A stretch of DNA of 64,000 nt, from NCBI GenBank assembly GCA_021843755.1, contig JAKBWB010000004.1, positions 1 to 64,000 of the forward strand. The letters are read 5' to 3'. The notes under the pieces are model-generated. The model did no database searches. It was given only the letters and a program-made list of their open reading frames with translations, and had not been told where the DNA came from. Shown here piece by piece: positions 37,863 through 46,089 of the stretch; position 1 is the first letter of the stretch, and the number at the start of each line of letters is the position of its first letter. Position numbers and translations under genes: made by a program. Source of the stretch: Pseudomonadota bacterium. GTDB taxonomy: Bacteria; Pseudomonadota; Gammaproteobacteria; Steroidobacterales; Steroidobacteraceae.

Positions 37863-39202
37863 ATCATCCGCAGAGCCAGGGGGCCGCTGCGCTCGCCGAC
37901 GCCGCGCGCGCCGTCGCCGCGGTTCGCGGCGGACAGTCCGCGGACGCGGCCCTGGCGATGTTCGCATCCAGCACGCAACGTTCCGCGGTGCGGGCAATTG
38001 CGCTGGGCACCGTGCGCTGGTACCTGCGGTTGCAGCCGGCCATCGACACTTTGCTGGCGAGGCCCGACACGGTCGATCGGGACGTGCACGCGCTATTGGT
38101 GACCGCGGCGCACCAGATCGAGTACTCGCGCAACGCGCCACAGAAGACCGTGCATGCCGCCGTCGACGCCGTGCGTCTCCTGCGTCACGCGCGTGCGAGC
38201 GGTCTGGTCAATGCGGTGCTACGCAGGTTCGTGGCCGGGCGCGAGGCCCTCTTCGCGCAGATCGACCGGGATACCGCCTGCCGGACGGCCCACCCAGCCT
38301 GGCTGGTCGATGCAATGACGGCGGCCTGGCCGGGCCACGTCGCGGCCTTGCTCGAGGCCGACAACGTCCACCCGCCTCTCACCTTGCGGCTGAATCCGCG
38401 CCTGCGCTCGCCGCAGCAGTATCTGGCCGATCTGGCCGCGGCGGGTCTCGTCGGCCGACTGCTCGGGAATCTCGGCGCTCTGGCGGGCTCCACCGCCGTC
38501 ATGCTCGAACGCCCGGTGCCGGTCGCGGCGCTGCCCGGATTTCGCGAAGGCTGGGTGTCGGTGCAGGATGCCGGCGCCCAGCTGGCCGCTCCGTTGCTCG
38601 ATGTCGCCGCTGGAATGCGGGTACTGGATGCCTGTGCCGCCCCCGGCAGCAAAGCCGCGCACATCCTCGAGCGCACTCCCGACGTCGAGCTTTGGGCGCT
38701 CGACATCGATCCTGCCCGGCTGCGGCGGGTCGGGGAGACCCTCGATCGGCTGGGCCTCGAAGCGCATCTGGCCGCGGCGGATGTTCGGGAGCCGGCGACC
38801 TATTGGGATGGACGGCCGTTCGAGCGCATTCTGGTCGATGTGCCGTGCTCGGGCACGGGTGTCATCCGGCGTCATCCGGACATCAAGCTCTTGCGCCGCG
38901 CCGGGGACGTTGCGTCGTTCGCGGCGCGACAGCTCGAGATTCTGCGGGCGGCCTTTGGGCTGCTCGCGCCCGGAGGGCGGCTGGTGTACGCCACGTGCTC
39001 GGTGCTGCCGCAGGAGAACGAGGGGGTTGTGGAGCGCTTTTATGCGCAGGCACCCCAGGCCCGGGCCGTTCGACCCCCGCGCGAGTGCCTGCCGGCCGGG
39101 GCGGTGGTGACCGCTCGGGGGCTGCAGCTGCTGACAGGAGGGGCTGTGCTGACGGATGGTTTTTATTATGCTTGTGTCGAAAAGACAACGTCCGCAACCT
39201 GA
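37859..39202 (+). CDS. rsmB: 16S rRNA (cytosine967-C5)-methyltransferase
   Basis: A 447-residue enzyme that methylates C967 of 16S rRNA. The start is TTG at 37859, overlapping the fmt stop (TTGA); the longer frame upstream lies inside fmt. An N-terminal NusB-like RNA-binding domain (about 15-140) is followed by the SAM site LDACAAPGSKAAHIL at about 256-270. The catalytic Cys motifs are DVPCSGTGVIRRHPDIK at about 326-342 and YATCSVLPQENEG near 378-390. Length is close to E. coli (429). Confidence 0.95.
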   Translation: MNHPQSQGAAALADAARAVAAVRGGQSADAALAMFASSTQRSAVRAIALGTVRWYLRLQPAIDTLLARPDTVDRDVHALLVTAAHQIEYSRNAPQKTVHAAVDAVRLLRHARASGLVNAVLRRFVAGREALFAQIDRDTACRTAHPAWLVDAMTAAWPGHVAALLEADNVHPPLTLRLNPRLRSPQQYLADLAAAGLVGRLLGNLGALAGSTAVMLERPVPVAALPGFREGWVSVQDAGAQLAAPLLDVAAGMRVLDACAAPGSKAAHILERTPDVELWALDIDPARLRRVGETLDRLGLEAHLAAADVREPATYWDGRPFERILVDVPCSGTGVIRRHPDIKLLRRAGDVASFAARQLEILRAAFGLLAPGGRLVYATCSVLPQENEGVVERFYAQAPQARAVRPPRECLPAGAVVTARGLQLLTGGAVLTDGFYYACVEKTTSAT

Positions 39203-39223
39203 TACAGTCTGCAGGAGCAGCAA

Positions 39224-39853
39224 TTGACGCGCTCGAGCGTTGCATTGATGCCACGAATGGTTTGGCCATGGGCGCCCGCGGCGGGAGTGGCGTCCAGGCT
39301 CCTGGCGCTCGCCGCGATGCTGGTGCTTATCGGCCTCGGCAGACCGGCCTGCGCCAGCGCCCTCGACGGCGTGCTCGCGGTACGCTCCGCGTACGTCAAT
39401 TTTGACCATGGCGTCATCGAGCTCAATGCGCGGGTGGCTTATCCGCTCAACCCGACCATTCTCAAGGCATTGCAGAACGGCGTGACACTGAGCTTCGACG
39501 TCGAGGCTCGGATCGATCAAGTGCGCCGCTTCTGGTTCGACGCCACGATCGTCGACGTCACGCTGCACCGGGAGCTCGCCTACCACCTGGTCACCCGCCG
39601 CTATGTGGTGCGTAATGTCCAGAGCGGCGCGGAGGACAGCTTCAAGACCGTCCAGGAGGCGCTGCATTATCTCGAGCGGGTGAGCAACTGGCCGATCCTG
39701 GTCGAGTCCCAACTGCACGGCGGGCGGTACATCATCAGTGTCCGTGCCAGCGTGCGGCGCGGGAAGCTGCCGGCGTCCCTGCGGGCACTCCTGTTCTGGA
39801 CGGATGACTGGCAGCGCGAGAGCGCGTGGTACACATGGTCCCTGCCGGTGTGA
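39224..39853 (+). CDS. DUF4390 family protein
   Basis: A 209-residue exported protein of unknown function, commonly found between rsmB and an NtrY-type kinase. It starts at TTG with AGGAG 6 bases upstream; an ATG at 39248 is the alternative. A hydrophobic signal region is at about 20-45. The domain has the family patterns LNARVAYPLNPTILKALQNGV and LALRRELAYHL-like sequence. Its stop overlaps a possible GTG start of the kinase gene (GTGA). Confidence 0.88.
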   Translation: MTRSSVALMPRMVWPWAPAAGVASRLLALAAMLVLIGLGRPACASALDGVLAVRSAYVNFDHGVIELNARVAYPLNPTILKALQNGVTLSFDVEARIDQVRRFWFDATIVDVTLHRELAYHLVTRRYVVRNVQSGAEDSFKTVQEALHYLERVSNWPILVESQLHGGRYIISVRASVRRGKLPASLRALLFWTDDWQRESAWYTWSLPV

Positions 39854-42069
39854 GCGGACCGGTACCGCGGCGGCGCGCACGCGCGATCGCCGCCATTGCG
39901 TTGTGGAGCGTCATCGGCCTCACCGCCCTGATGCTCCTGGCGAGGAGCACCCAGAACTCCTCCGAGTTCAGCCGGCTTCAACCCTGGATCGTCCTGCTCA
40001 ACGTGATCGGCGTGTTCGCGCTGATCGTGCTGTTGCTGCGCCGTGTCTGGCAACTGGTGCGCGACTACCGCAACCACGTGCCGGGCTCGCGCCTGACGGC
40101 CCGCACCGTACTGATCTTCGGCGCGCTGGTGGTGGCGCCGCTGCTGATCGTGTACTTCGCCTCGCTTCAGTTCCTCGACCGCGGCATCGACAGCTGGTTT
40201 CGTGTCGAAGTTCGCGCAGGACTGAAAGATGCCTTGGTCTTGTCGCGCTCCGCTCTGGACCTGCGCGAGCAGGCGGAAGCACGCCGCACGGCCGTGTTGG
40301 CCCGCTCCTTGAGCGGACGGCCGATGATGCAGATCCAGGCACAGATCGACCGGGCGCGCCACGCCGACTCGGCCCGCGAGATCATCCTGTACAGCGGCAG
40401 CGGGCGCATCCTCGCGGCGAGTCTGCGCAATCCGCTCGCCGACGTGCCGCTCGCGCCGCCCACCAATCTGGTGCGTACCGTAACGGCGAGGCACACCTAC
40501 GTCAGGCTCGAGCCCCAGTCCGACGGCCGATTCCTGATCCGCATCGGCGTGCCGCTCGCGCAGTCCCTGAACGAGACCAGTTTGCGGTATCTGATGGCCC
40601 TGTACCCGGTGCCCGCGCGGCTCTCGGCCCTCTCCGATGCGGTCCAGCGCTCTTATTCGCGCTATGGAAATCTGACCGCGTTGCGCCAGCCGGTGCGTTA
40701 CAGCTTTACCCTGACGCTCACGCTTGTGCTGTTGCTGGCAATGCTGGCCGCCATCCACGGTGCGATCTACTTCGCCGAGCATCTGGCTCGCCCCGTACAG
40801 GACCTCATTGCCGGAACCCGGGCGGTGGGCAAGGGGGACTTCGCGACCCGGCTCGCCCTGCCCTCGCGCGACGAGATGGGCTTCCTCGTGCATTCCTTCA
40901 ACGACATGACCAAACGGCTGCGCCGAGCTCACGATGAGGCTACCCGCAGTCAACAGGCGGTCGAGCGCGAGCGCGAGCGGCTGGCGATCATTCTCGCGCG
41001 GCTCTCGACCGGGGTGCTGGCAATCGACCGCAACCTGGTGGTGCGCATGGCCAACCGGGCGGCGGGCAGCATCCTGGGCACCGATCTGTCGGCCGCGGCC
41101 GGTCGGGCACTGCCGGACCTTTCGGCCGGCAACGAGCGGCTCGCGCAGTTCGTCGCGGCGCTTGCTGTGCGCTTTGCGCGCGGCCGGGAGGAGTGGCGCG
41201 AGCAGATCGAGTTCGGCAAATCGGGCCGGGCGGTTACGCTGATGTGCGCCTGCACACCGTTGCCGGGCGAGAGCGGCGACATGGGCTATGTAATCGTGTT
41301 CGACGACATCACCGCATTGCTCGAGGCTCAGCGTGATGCCGCCTGGGGCGAGGTCGCGCGGCGTCTGGCGCACGAAATCAAGAATCCGCTGACCCCGATC
41401 CAGCTGTCGGCCGAACGCCTGCGGCGCCGGCTGCTCCCGGTGCTCGCGCCGCCGGAGGCCGAGATACTGGATCGCTCCACCCATACGATCGTGCAGCAGG
41501 TCGAGAGCATGCAGCAGATGGTCAACGCATTCAGCGAATACGCGCGCGCGCCGAAGATGCACGTCAGCCGCTTCAGCCTCAATCAGCTGGTGACCGAGGT
41601 CGCCGATCTGTATCGCGCGCAGGACGGGCATGTAAGCATCTTGCTCGATCTGGATGAGCGGCTTGCGGCGATCGAGGCCGACCGTGGCCGGGTGCGCCAG
41701 ATTCTGAATAATCTGGTCACCAATGCGCTCGAGGCGCTCGAGGGCCGTCCCGCGCCGCGGCTGGAGATCCGCACGCGGCTCGAGGGTGGCGGTAATGCGT
41801 TCGCAGCGGTGAGCGTGTGTGACAATGGGCCCGGTTTCCAGCCGGAGCTGCTCGGCAGGATCTTCGATCCGTACGTCACCAGCAAGCCCAAGGGTACGGG
41901 CCTGGGACTGGCGATCGTGAAGAAGATCGTGGAAGAACACGGCGGGCGGATCGACGCCGAGAACCTGCCGGAAGGCGGAGCCCGCATCCGGGTGGCACTG
42001 CCCGTGGCGTTCGGTCGCCGGTCGGGGGCGGGAAAGAGGCGAGAGACATTGCGGAGCGAGCAAGCATGA
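39826..42069 (+). CDS. NtrY-like sensor histidine kinase
   Basis: A membrane sensor kinase of up to 747 residues. Start candidates are GTG 39826, ATG 39835 and GTG 39850, the last overlapping the DUF4390 stop. Three transmembrane segments lie near residues 25-45, 60-80 and 90-115, and another near 300-320. A HAMP domain (about 325-370), PAS-like region, H-box VARRLAHEIKNPLTPIQLS (His about 520) and ATPase motifs IRQILNNLVTNALEAL and TSKPKGTGLGLAIVKKIVEEHGG follow. It overlaps the downstream regulator gene by 4 bases and should pair with it. The stimulus is unknown. Confidence 0.93.
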   Translation: MVHMVPAGVSGPVPRRRARAIAAIALWSVIGLTALMLLARSTQNSSEFSRLQPWIVLLNVIGVFALIVLLLRRVWQLVRDYRNHVPGSRLTARTVLIFGALVVAPLLIVYFASLQFLDRGIDSWFRVEVRAGLKDALVLSRSALDLREQAEARRTAVLARSLSGRPMMQIQAQIDRARHADSAREIILYSGSGRILAASLRNPLADVPLAPPTNLVRTVTARHTYVRLEPQSDGRFLIRIGVPLAQSLNETSLRYLMALYPVPARLSALSDAVQRSYSRYGNLTALRQPVRYSFTLTLTLVLLLAMLAAIHGAIYFAEHLARPVQDLIAGTRAVGKGDFATRLALPSRDEMGFLVHSFNDMTKRLRRAHDEATRSQQAVERERERLAIILARLSTGVLAIDRNLVVRMANRAAGSILGTDLSAAAGRALPDLSAGNERLAQFVAALAVRFARGREEWREQIEFGKSGRAVTLMCACTPLPGESGDMGYVIVFDDITALLEAQRDAAWGEVARRLAHEIKNPLTPIQLSAERLRRRLLPVLAPPEAEILDRSTHTIVQQVESMQQMVNAFSEYARAPKMHVSRFSLNQLVTEVADLYRAQDGHVSILLDLDERLAAIEADRGRVRQILNNLVTNALEALEGRPAPRLEIRTRLEGGGNAFAAVSVCDNGPGFQPELLGRIFDPYVTSKPKGTGLGLAIVKKIVEEHGGRIDAENLPEGGARIRVALPVAFGRRSGAGKRRETLRSEQA

Positions 42070-43427
42070 GTTCGGCACACATACTGGTGGTCGATGACGA
42101 GGCGGATATCCGTGGCCTGCTCAAGGAGATCCTCTCCGAGGAAGGCTACGCAGTGGAAGTCGCGGCTAACGCGGCCCAAGCGCGCGCATCGCGAGCCCGC
42201 CAGACGCCTGACCTGGTGCTGCTGGACATCTGGATGCCGGACGTCGACGGCATCACGCTGCTGCGCGAGTGGTCCAGCACCGCCGCCGACGACTGTCCGG
42301 TCGTGATGATGTCCGGCCACGGCACCGTGGAGACCGCGGTGGAGGCGACACGGCTCGGCGCGTTTGATTTCGTCGAGAAGCCGCTGTCGTTGGCCAAGCT
42401 GTTGCGCACGGTGGAGCGGGCCCTCGATGCGGGGCGCCGCAAACGCCAGGCGGGAAAGCTGTTCACGCCGGCGATGATCACGCCGGCCGGCAAGAGCAAG
42501 CTCATGCAGCAGTTGCGCGCGGAGCTGCAGCAGATGGCCACCCACAGCTCGCCGGTGCTGTTGGTCGGCGAGCCGGGTTCGGGACGCGAGCTGTTTGCCC
42601 GGTATCTGCACGGGCGCGGCCCGCGCGCCGGCGCGCCGTTCGTCACGGTGGTGGCCAGCAGTCTGCGCGACGCCGACGCGGAGAGTCGGCTGTTCGGCTC
42701 GATCGAAGGCGGCACGCGCCGTCCCGGGCTGCTCGAGCAGGCCGCCGACGGTACGCTGTTCATCCAGGAGCTGGAGGATCTGCCGGGGGGCGCGCAGCGC
42801 CTGTTGGTCGGGGCGCTGCACTCGGGACGGTTCACGCCGGTCGGCGCCAATGATCCCATCGAGCTGCGCGCGCGCCTGGTGTCCTGCGCGCAGCCGGGTA
42901 TCGAGAACCGCGCCGGAACGGGGGTGCGGCGCGACCTGCTCAGCCACCTCAACACGCTGATCGTGCGGGTGCCGCCGCTGCGCGACTATGCGGAGGACGT
43001 ACCTGAGCTGTTGCGTCATCACGTCGATCGGCTGGTCGATTCCGAGGGGCTGCCGCTGCGCCATTTCTCCGTCGCCGCGCAAAACCGGCTGCGCAACTAC
43101 CCCTGGCCGGATAACGTCCGGGAGCTGAAGAATCTGGTGCAGCGCCTGTTGATTCAGGGTGGCGGCGAGGAAATCGGCCTGGATGAGGTCGAGCGGGAGT
43201 TGGCCCTGCAGGCGCCGCCGGGGGAGCCGCTGGTCAAACAGGACCTGCTGGCGCTGCCGCTGCGCGAAGCGCGCGAGCAGTTCGAGCGCGCCTACCTGCA
43301 ACAGCAGCTGTTGCTGTGCAACGGCAAAGTCGGGCAGCTCGCCAAGCGCGTCGGCATGGAGCGCACGCACCTGTATCGCAAGCTGCGCTCGCTGGGGTTG
43401 GATTTCCGCTCGATCGCCGAGGATTGA
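42066..43427 (+). CDS. NtrX-like response regulator with degenerate AAA domain
   Basis: A 453-residue regulator with receiver, AAA and DNA-binding domains. The receiver is intact (LVVDDE, Asp in LVLLDIWMPD, Lys in FVEKPLS). The AAA region has lost usual features: Walker A reads GEPGSGRE instead of GESGTGKE, the GAFTGA loop that contacts sigma-54 is absent (LFGSIEGGTRRPG in that place), and Walker B reads DGTLFIQELEDL with Gln for Asp. A Fis-type helix-turn-helix ends the protein (VGQLAKRVGMERTHLYRKL). It is probably a sigma-54-independent regulator. Confidence 0.9.
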   Translation: MSSAHILVVDDEADIRGLLKEILSEEGYAVEVAANAAQARASRARQTPDLVLLDIWMPDVDGITLLREWSSTAADDCPVVMMSGHGTVETAVEATRLGAFDFVEKPLSLAKLLRTVERALDAGRRKRQAGKLFTPAMITPAGKSKLMQQLRAELQQMATHSSPVLLVGEPGSGRELFARYLHGRGPRAGAPFVTVVASSLRDADAESRLFGSIEGGTRRPGLLEQAADGTLFIQELEDLPGGAQRLLVGALHSGRFTPVGANDPIELRARLVSCAQPGIENRAGTGVRRDLLSHLNTLIVRVPPLRDYAEDVPELLRHHVDRLVDSEGLPLRHFSVAAQNRLRNYPWPDNVRELKNLVQRLLIQGGGEEIGLDEVERELALQAPPGEPLVKQDLLALPLREAREQFERAYLQQQLLLCNGKVGQLAKRVGMERTHLYRKLRSLGLDFRSIAED

Positions 43428-43439
43428 GCGCGGCGGCAC

Positions 43440-44234
43440 TCAGTGGGTGGCGCCCGGTATCAGCAGCGCCGGCAGGCCGACGAGCTTGAGCTGGTGGCGG
43501 AAGCGATCGAGTTCCCATCGCTCGATCACCGGGCCGATGCGCACGCGGTACAGCGTCTTTGCGCCGTCGCGCACCGTATCGATATGGGCCAGCGTTCCCA
43601 GGCTGTCCAGATAGGCGACGACCTTGCGGGCATGCGCTTCGCTGTTGTAAGCGCCGACCTGCAGCACGTAGCCGGCGAAGCGGGGGCGGCCGCCGGGGCC
43701 GACGCTGCGGGCCCCGGGGGCGCTCGGTGGCGGCACGGTCACCCTCAGGTTGGGCAGCATCTGGTAGAAGTCATATTGAGGCTCGGACGCCGCCGCGCTT
43801 TGCGCCGCGACGCTCGGTCCATGGCTGGCGCCTCGAGCGACCGTGTCTTGCGGGGCCGGCGCCGGTGAAGCGTCCCGCGCCGAGCGGCCGGACTGCCGGC
43901 TCGGGGCGCTTGATCCCCGTATGGATGACGAAGGATATGCCGACGGGGAACGGGCATCGCCGCCCGAGGATGCCTCCGGCACTCGGCCGGCCGGCGCCGG
44001 CCCTACGGGCGTCGCGGTGCCCGGCGCGCTGCCAGCGGACGCGGCCGGTGTCGCGACGATGCCGGTCCCGGTGCACACTCGCGCGGCTTTGTCGGCGTGA
44101 TGCATGATGAGCGCCGCGCCCAGCCCGGCGAGCAGCGCCCCGGCCAGCGCCCCCCACAGGAACTGACTCAGGCCGCCCGCGCCGCGTGGGCGGGGTGCTG
44201 CGCCCTTGTAGTCGCGAGTGGTCAGCTGGGACAT
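43440..44234 (-). CDS. SPOR-domain protein
   Basis: A 264-residue inner-membrane protein that probably binds denuded septal peptidoglycan. A short cytoplasmic N-terminus is followed by one transmembrane helix at about 24-46 (FLWGALAGALLAGLGAALIM), a Pro/Ser/Ala-rich linker, and a C-terminal SPOR domain (about 183-260) beginning FAGYVLQVGAYNSEAHARKV. This FtsN-like layout with argS directly upstream (4-base gap) is conserved in this part of the class. It is last in the priA-argS-SPOR order. Confidence 0.9.
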   Translation of the reverse strand: MSQLTTRDYKGAAPRPRGAGGLSQFLWGALAGALLAGLGAALIMHHADKAARVCTGTGIVATPAASAGSAPGTATPVGPAPAGRVPEASSGGDARSPSAYPSSSIRGSSAPSRQSGRSARDASPAPAPQDTVARGASHGPSVAAQSAAASEPQYDFYQMLPNLRVTVPPPSAPGARSVGPGGRPRFAGYVLQVGAYNSEAHARKVVAYLDSLGTLAHIDTVRDGAKTLYRVRIGPVIERWELDRFRHQLKLVGLPALLIPGATH

Positions 44235-44238
44235 GCGC

Positions 44239-45993
44239 TCACATGCTCTCGGGAGCGCTCACACCGAGCAGGGTGAGCCCATTGCGCAACACCTGCTGCA
44301 CGCCGATCACCAGCGCGAGCCGGGCGTTGCGCACCTTCGAGTCCGCGACGATGAACGTCTCGGCGTTGTAATAGGTGTGCAGCGCGTTGGCCAGATCACG
44401 CAGGTAGTGCACCAGCACGTGTGGGGCGCGATTCATCGCCGCCTGCTCGAGCACCTCCGGAAAGCGTGTCACGCACGCGAGCGCCGCCTGCTCGTGCGCG
44501 CCCGTCAGCAGCGCCGTGTGCGCCAGGCCCTCGGCACGCTCGAAGGCCAGTCCCCGGGCGGCGAGCTGCTTCAGCACGCTGGCCACGCGCGCATGCGCGT
44601 ATTGGATGTAATACACGGGATTCTCATTGGTCCGCGACTTGGCCAGCTCCAGATCGAAATCGAGCGGCTGGTCGTGGCTGCGCATCAGGTAGAACAGCCG
44701 GCAGGCATCGTTGCCGACCTCCGCGCGCAGCTGGCGCAGGGTCACGAACTGGGCTTCACGCTTGCCCATGGGAATCTTCTGATCGCCGCGGAAGAGGCTG
44801 ACGAATTGGATCAGGGTGACCTCGAGGCTCTCGCCCGGCTCGCCCATGGCGGTGAGTCCCGCGCGCACCCGCGCGACGTAGCCGTGATGGTCGGCGCCGA
44901 GCACGTCGATCAGGCGCGCGAAGCCGCGCTCGCGCTTCTCGAGGTGATAGGCGATGTCGGACGCAAAATAGGTCTTCTGGCCGTTCTCGCGCACGACGAC
45001 GCGGTCTTTTTCGTCGCCGAATTCGGTGGCCCGGAACCACACCGCGCCCTCTGCGCGGTAGAGCCGGCCGTCCCGCTCCAGGCGCGCCAGCGCGCGCTCG
45101 ATTGCACCGCTACGCTCCAACGCGTGCTCCGAGTACCAGCGATCGAAGCGCACGCCGAACTGCTCCAGATCGTCGCGTATGTCGGCAAGCATCGCCTCGA
45201 GCGCGAGTTGGAGCACGCCCTGGAACGCCTCGCGGCCGATCAGATCCCGGGCCCGCCCGATCAGCGCGTCGATGTAGATCTCCTTGTCGCCCGCCGGCGC
45301 GTCGGCGGGTAGCCCCGCGAGCACGCTGGCCGCCGGGCGTCGCAGACTCTCGCCCTCGGCCGCGCGGATGATCGCGGCGAGGTGCTGAACGTAATCGCCG
45401 CGGTAGCCGTTTTCCGGGAACGGCAACGCCTCGCCGCACGCTTGGAGGTAGCGCATCCAGGCGCTGACGGCGAGGATGTCCACCTGCCGTCCCGCGTCGT
45501 TGATGTAGTACTCGCGCGTGACGTCGAAGCCTACGGCCGCGAGGATGTTGGCCAGCGTGGCGCCGTAGGCGGCCTGGCGCCCGTGGCCGACGTGCAATGG
45601 GCCTGTCGGGTTGGCCGACACGAATTCCACGAGCACGCGCTCGGCGCGGCCGAGTGCTGTGTGCCCATAGCGCCCGGCGCGCGCGTGGATCTCGGCGAGT
45701 TCGTGCGCGTATGCCGTGGGAGCGAGGAAGAAATTGATGAACCCGGCGCCGGCGATTTCGGTGCGCAGCACCAGGGGGTTCGGCGGCAGTGCCGCGACGA
45801 TGCGCTGCGCCAGCGCGCGCGGGTTGCTGTGCGCTGTCTTCGCCAGGCGCAGCGCGATGTTGGTTGCGAAGTCGCCGTGGCGCGGGTCGCGGCTGCGTTC
45901 CACCGTTGCCGCGCGCGCCTCGGCGGTTGCCGCCAACGTGCTGTCGAGGGCCGCGAGTGCGGCCGCGAGTAGTTGCTCGAGTTGCTGCTTCAA
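44239..45993 (-). CDS. argS: arginyl-tRNA synthetase
   Basis: A 584-residue class I synthetase that charges tRNA-Arg. N-terminal Add-1 domain (residues 1-105), the HIGH-type motif HVGHGRQAAYG at about 127-137, and a C-terminal anticodon-binding DALR domain (about 460-584) ending in GLTLLGVSAPESM. The KMSKS position reads MGKRE. The gene is 96 bases downstream of priA and 4 bases upstream of the SPOR gene, on the same strand. Confidence 0.97.
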   Translation of the reverse strand: MKQQLEQLLAAALAALDSTLAATAEARAATVERSRDPRHGDFATNIALRLAKTAHSNPRALAQRIVAALPPNPLVLRTEIAGAGFINFFLAPTAYAHELAEIHARAGRYGHTALGRAERVLVEFVSANPTGPLHVGHGRQAAYGATLANILAAVGFDVTREYYINDAGRQVDILAVSAWMRYLQACGEALPFPENGYRGDYVQHLAAIIRAAEGESLRRPAASVLAGLPADAPAGDKEIYIDALIGRARDLIGREAFQGVLQLALEAMLADIRDDLEQFGVRFDRWYSEHALERSGAIERALARLERDGRLYRAEGAVWFRATEFGDEKDRVVVRENGQKTYFASDIAYHLEKRERGFARLIDVLGADHHGYVARVRAGLTAMGEPGESLEVTLIQFVSLFRGDQKIPMGKREAQFVTLRQLRAEVGNDACRLFYLMRSHDQPLDFDLELAKSRTNENPVYYIQYAHARVASVLKQLAARGLAFERAEGLAHTALLTGAHEQAALACVTRFPEVLEQAAMNRAPHVLVHYLRDLANALHTYYNAETFIVADSKVRNARLALVIGVQQVLRNGLTLLGVSAPESM

Positions 45994-46089
45994 GGAAATC
46001 GGAATCCGGAAGATGGAGGGAGAGGCAACAAATTTTACCCGAAACGCCTGCTCCGCAAGCGGCTTGCCGCCTGCAGCGCTTGCGGAGGG

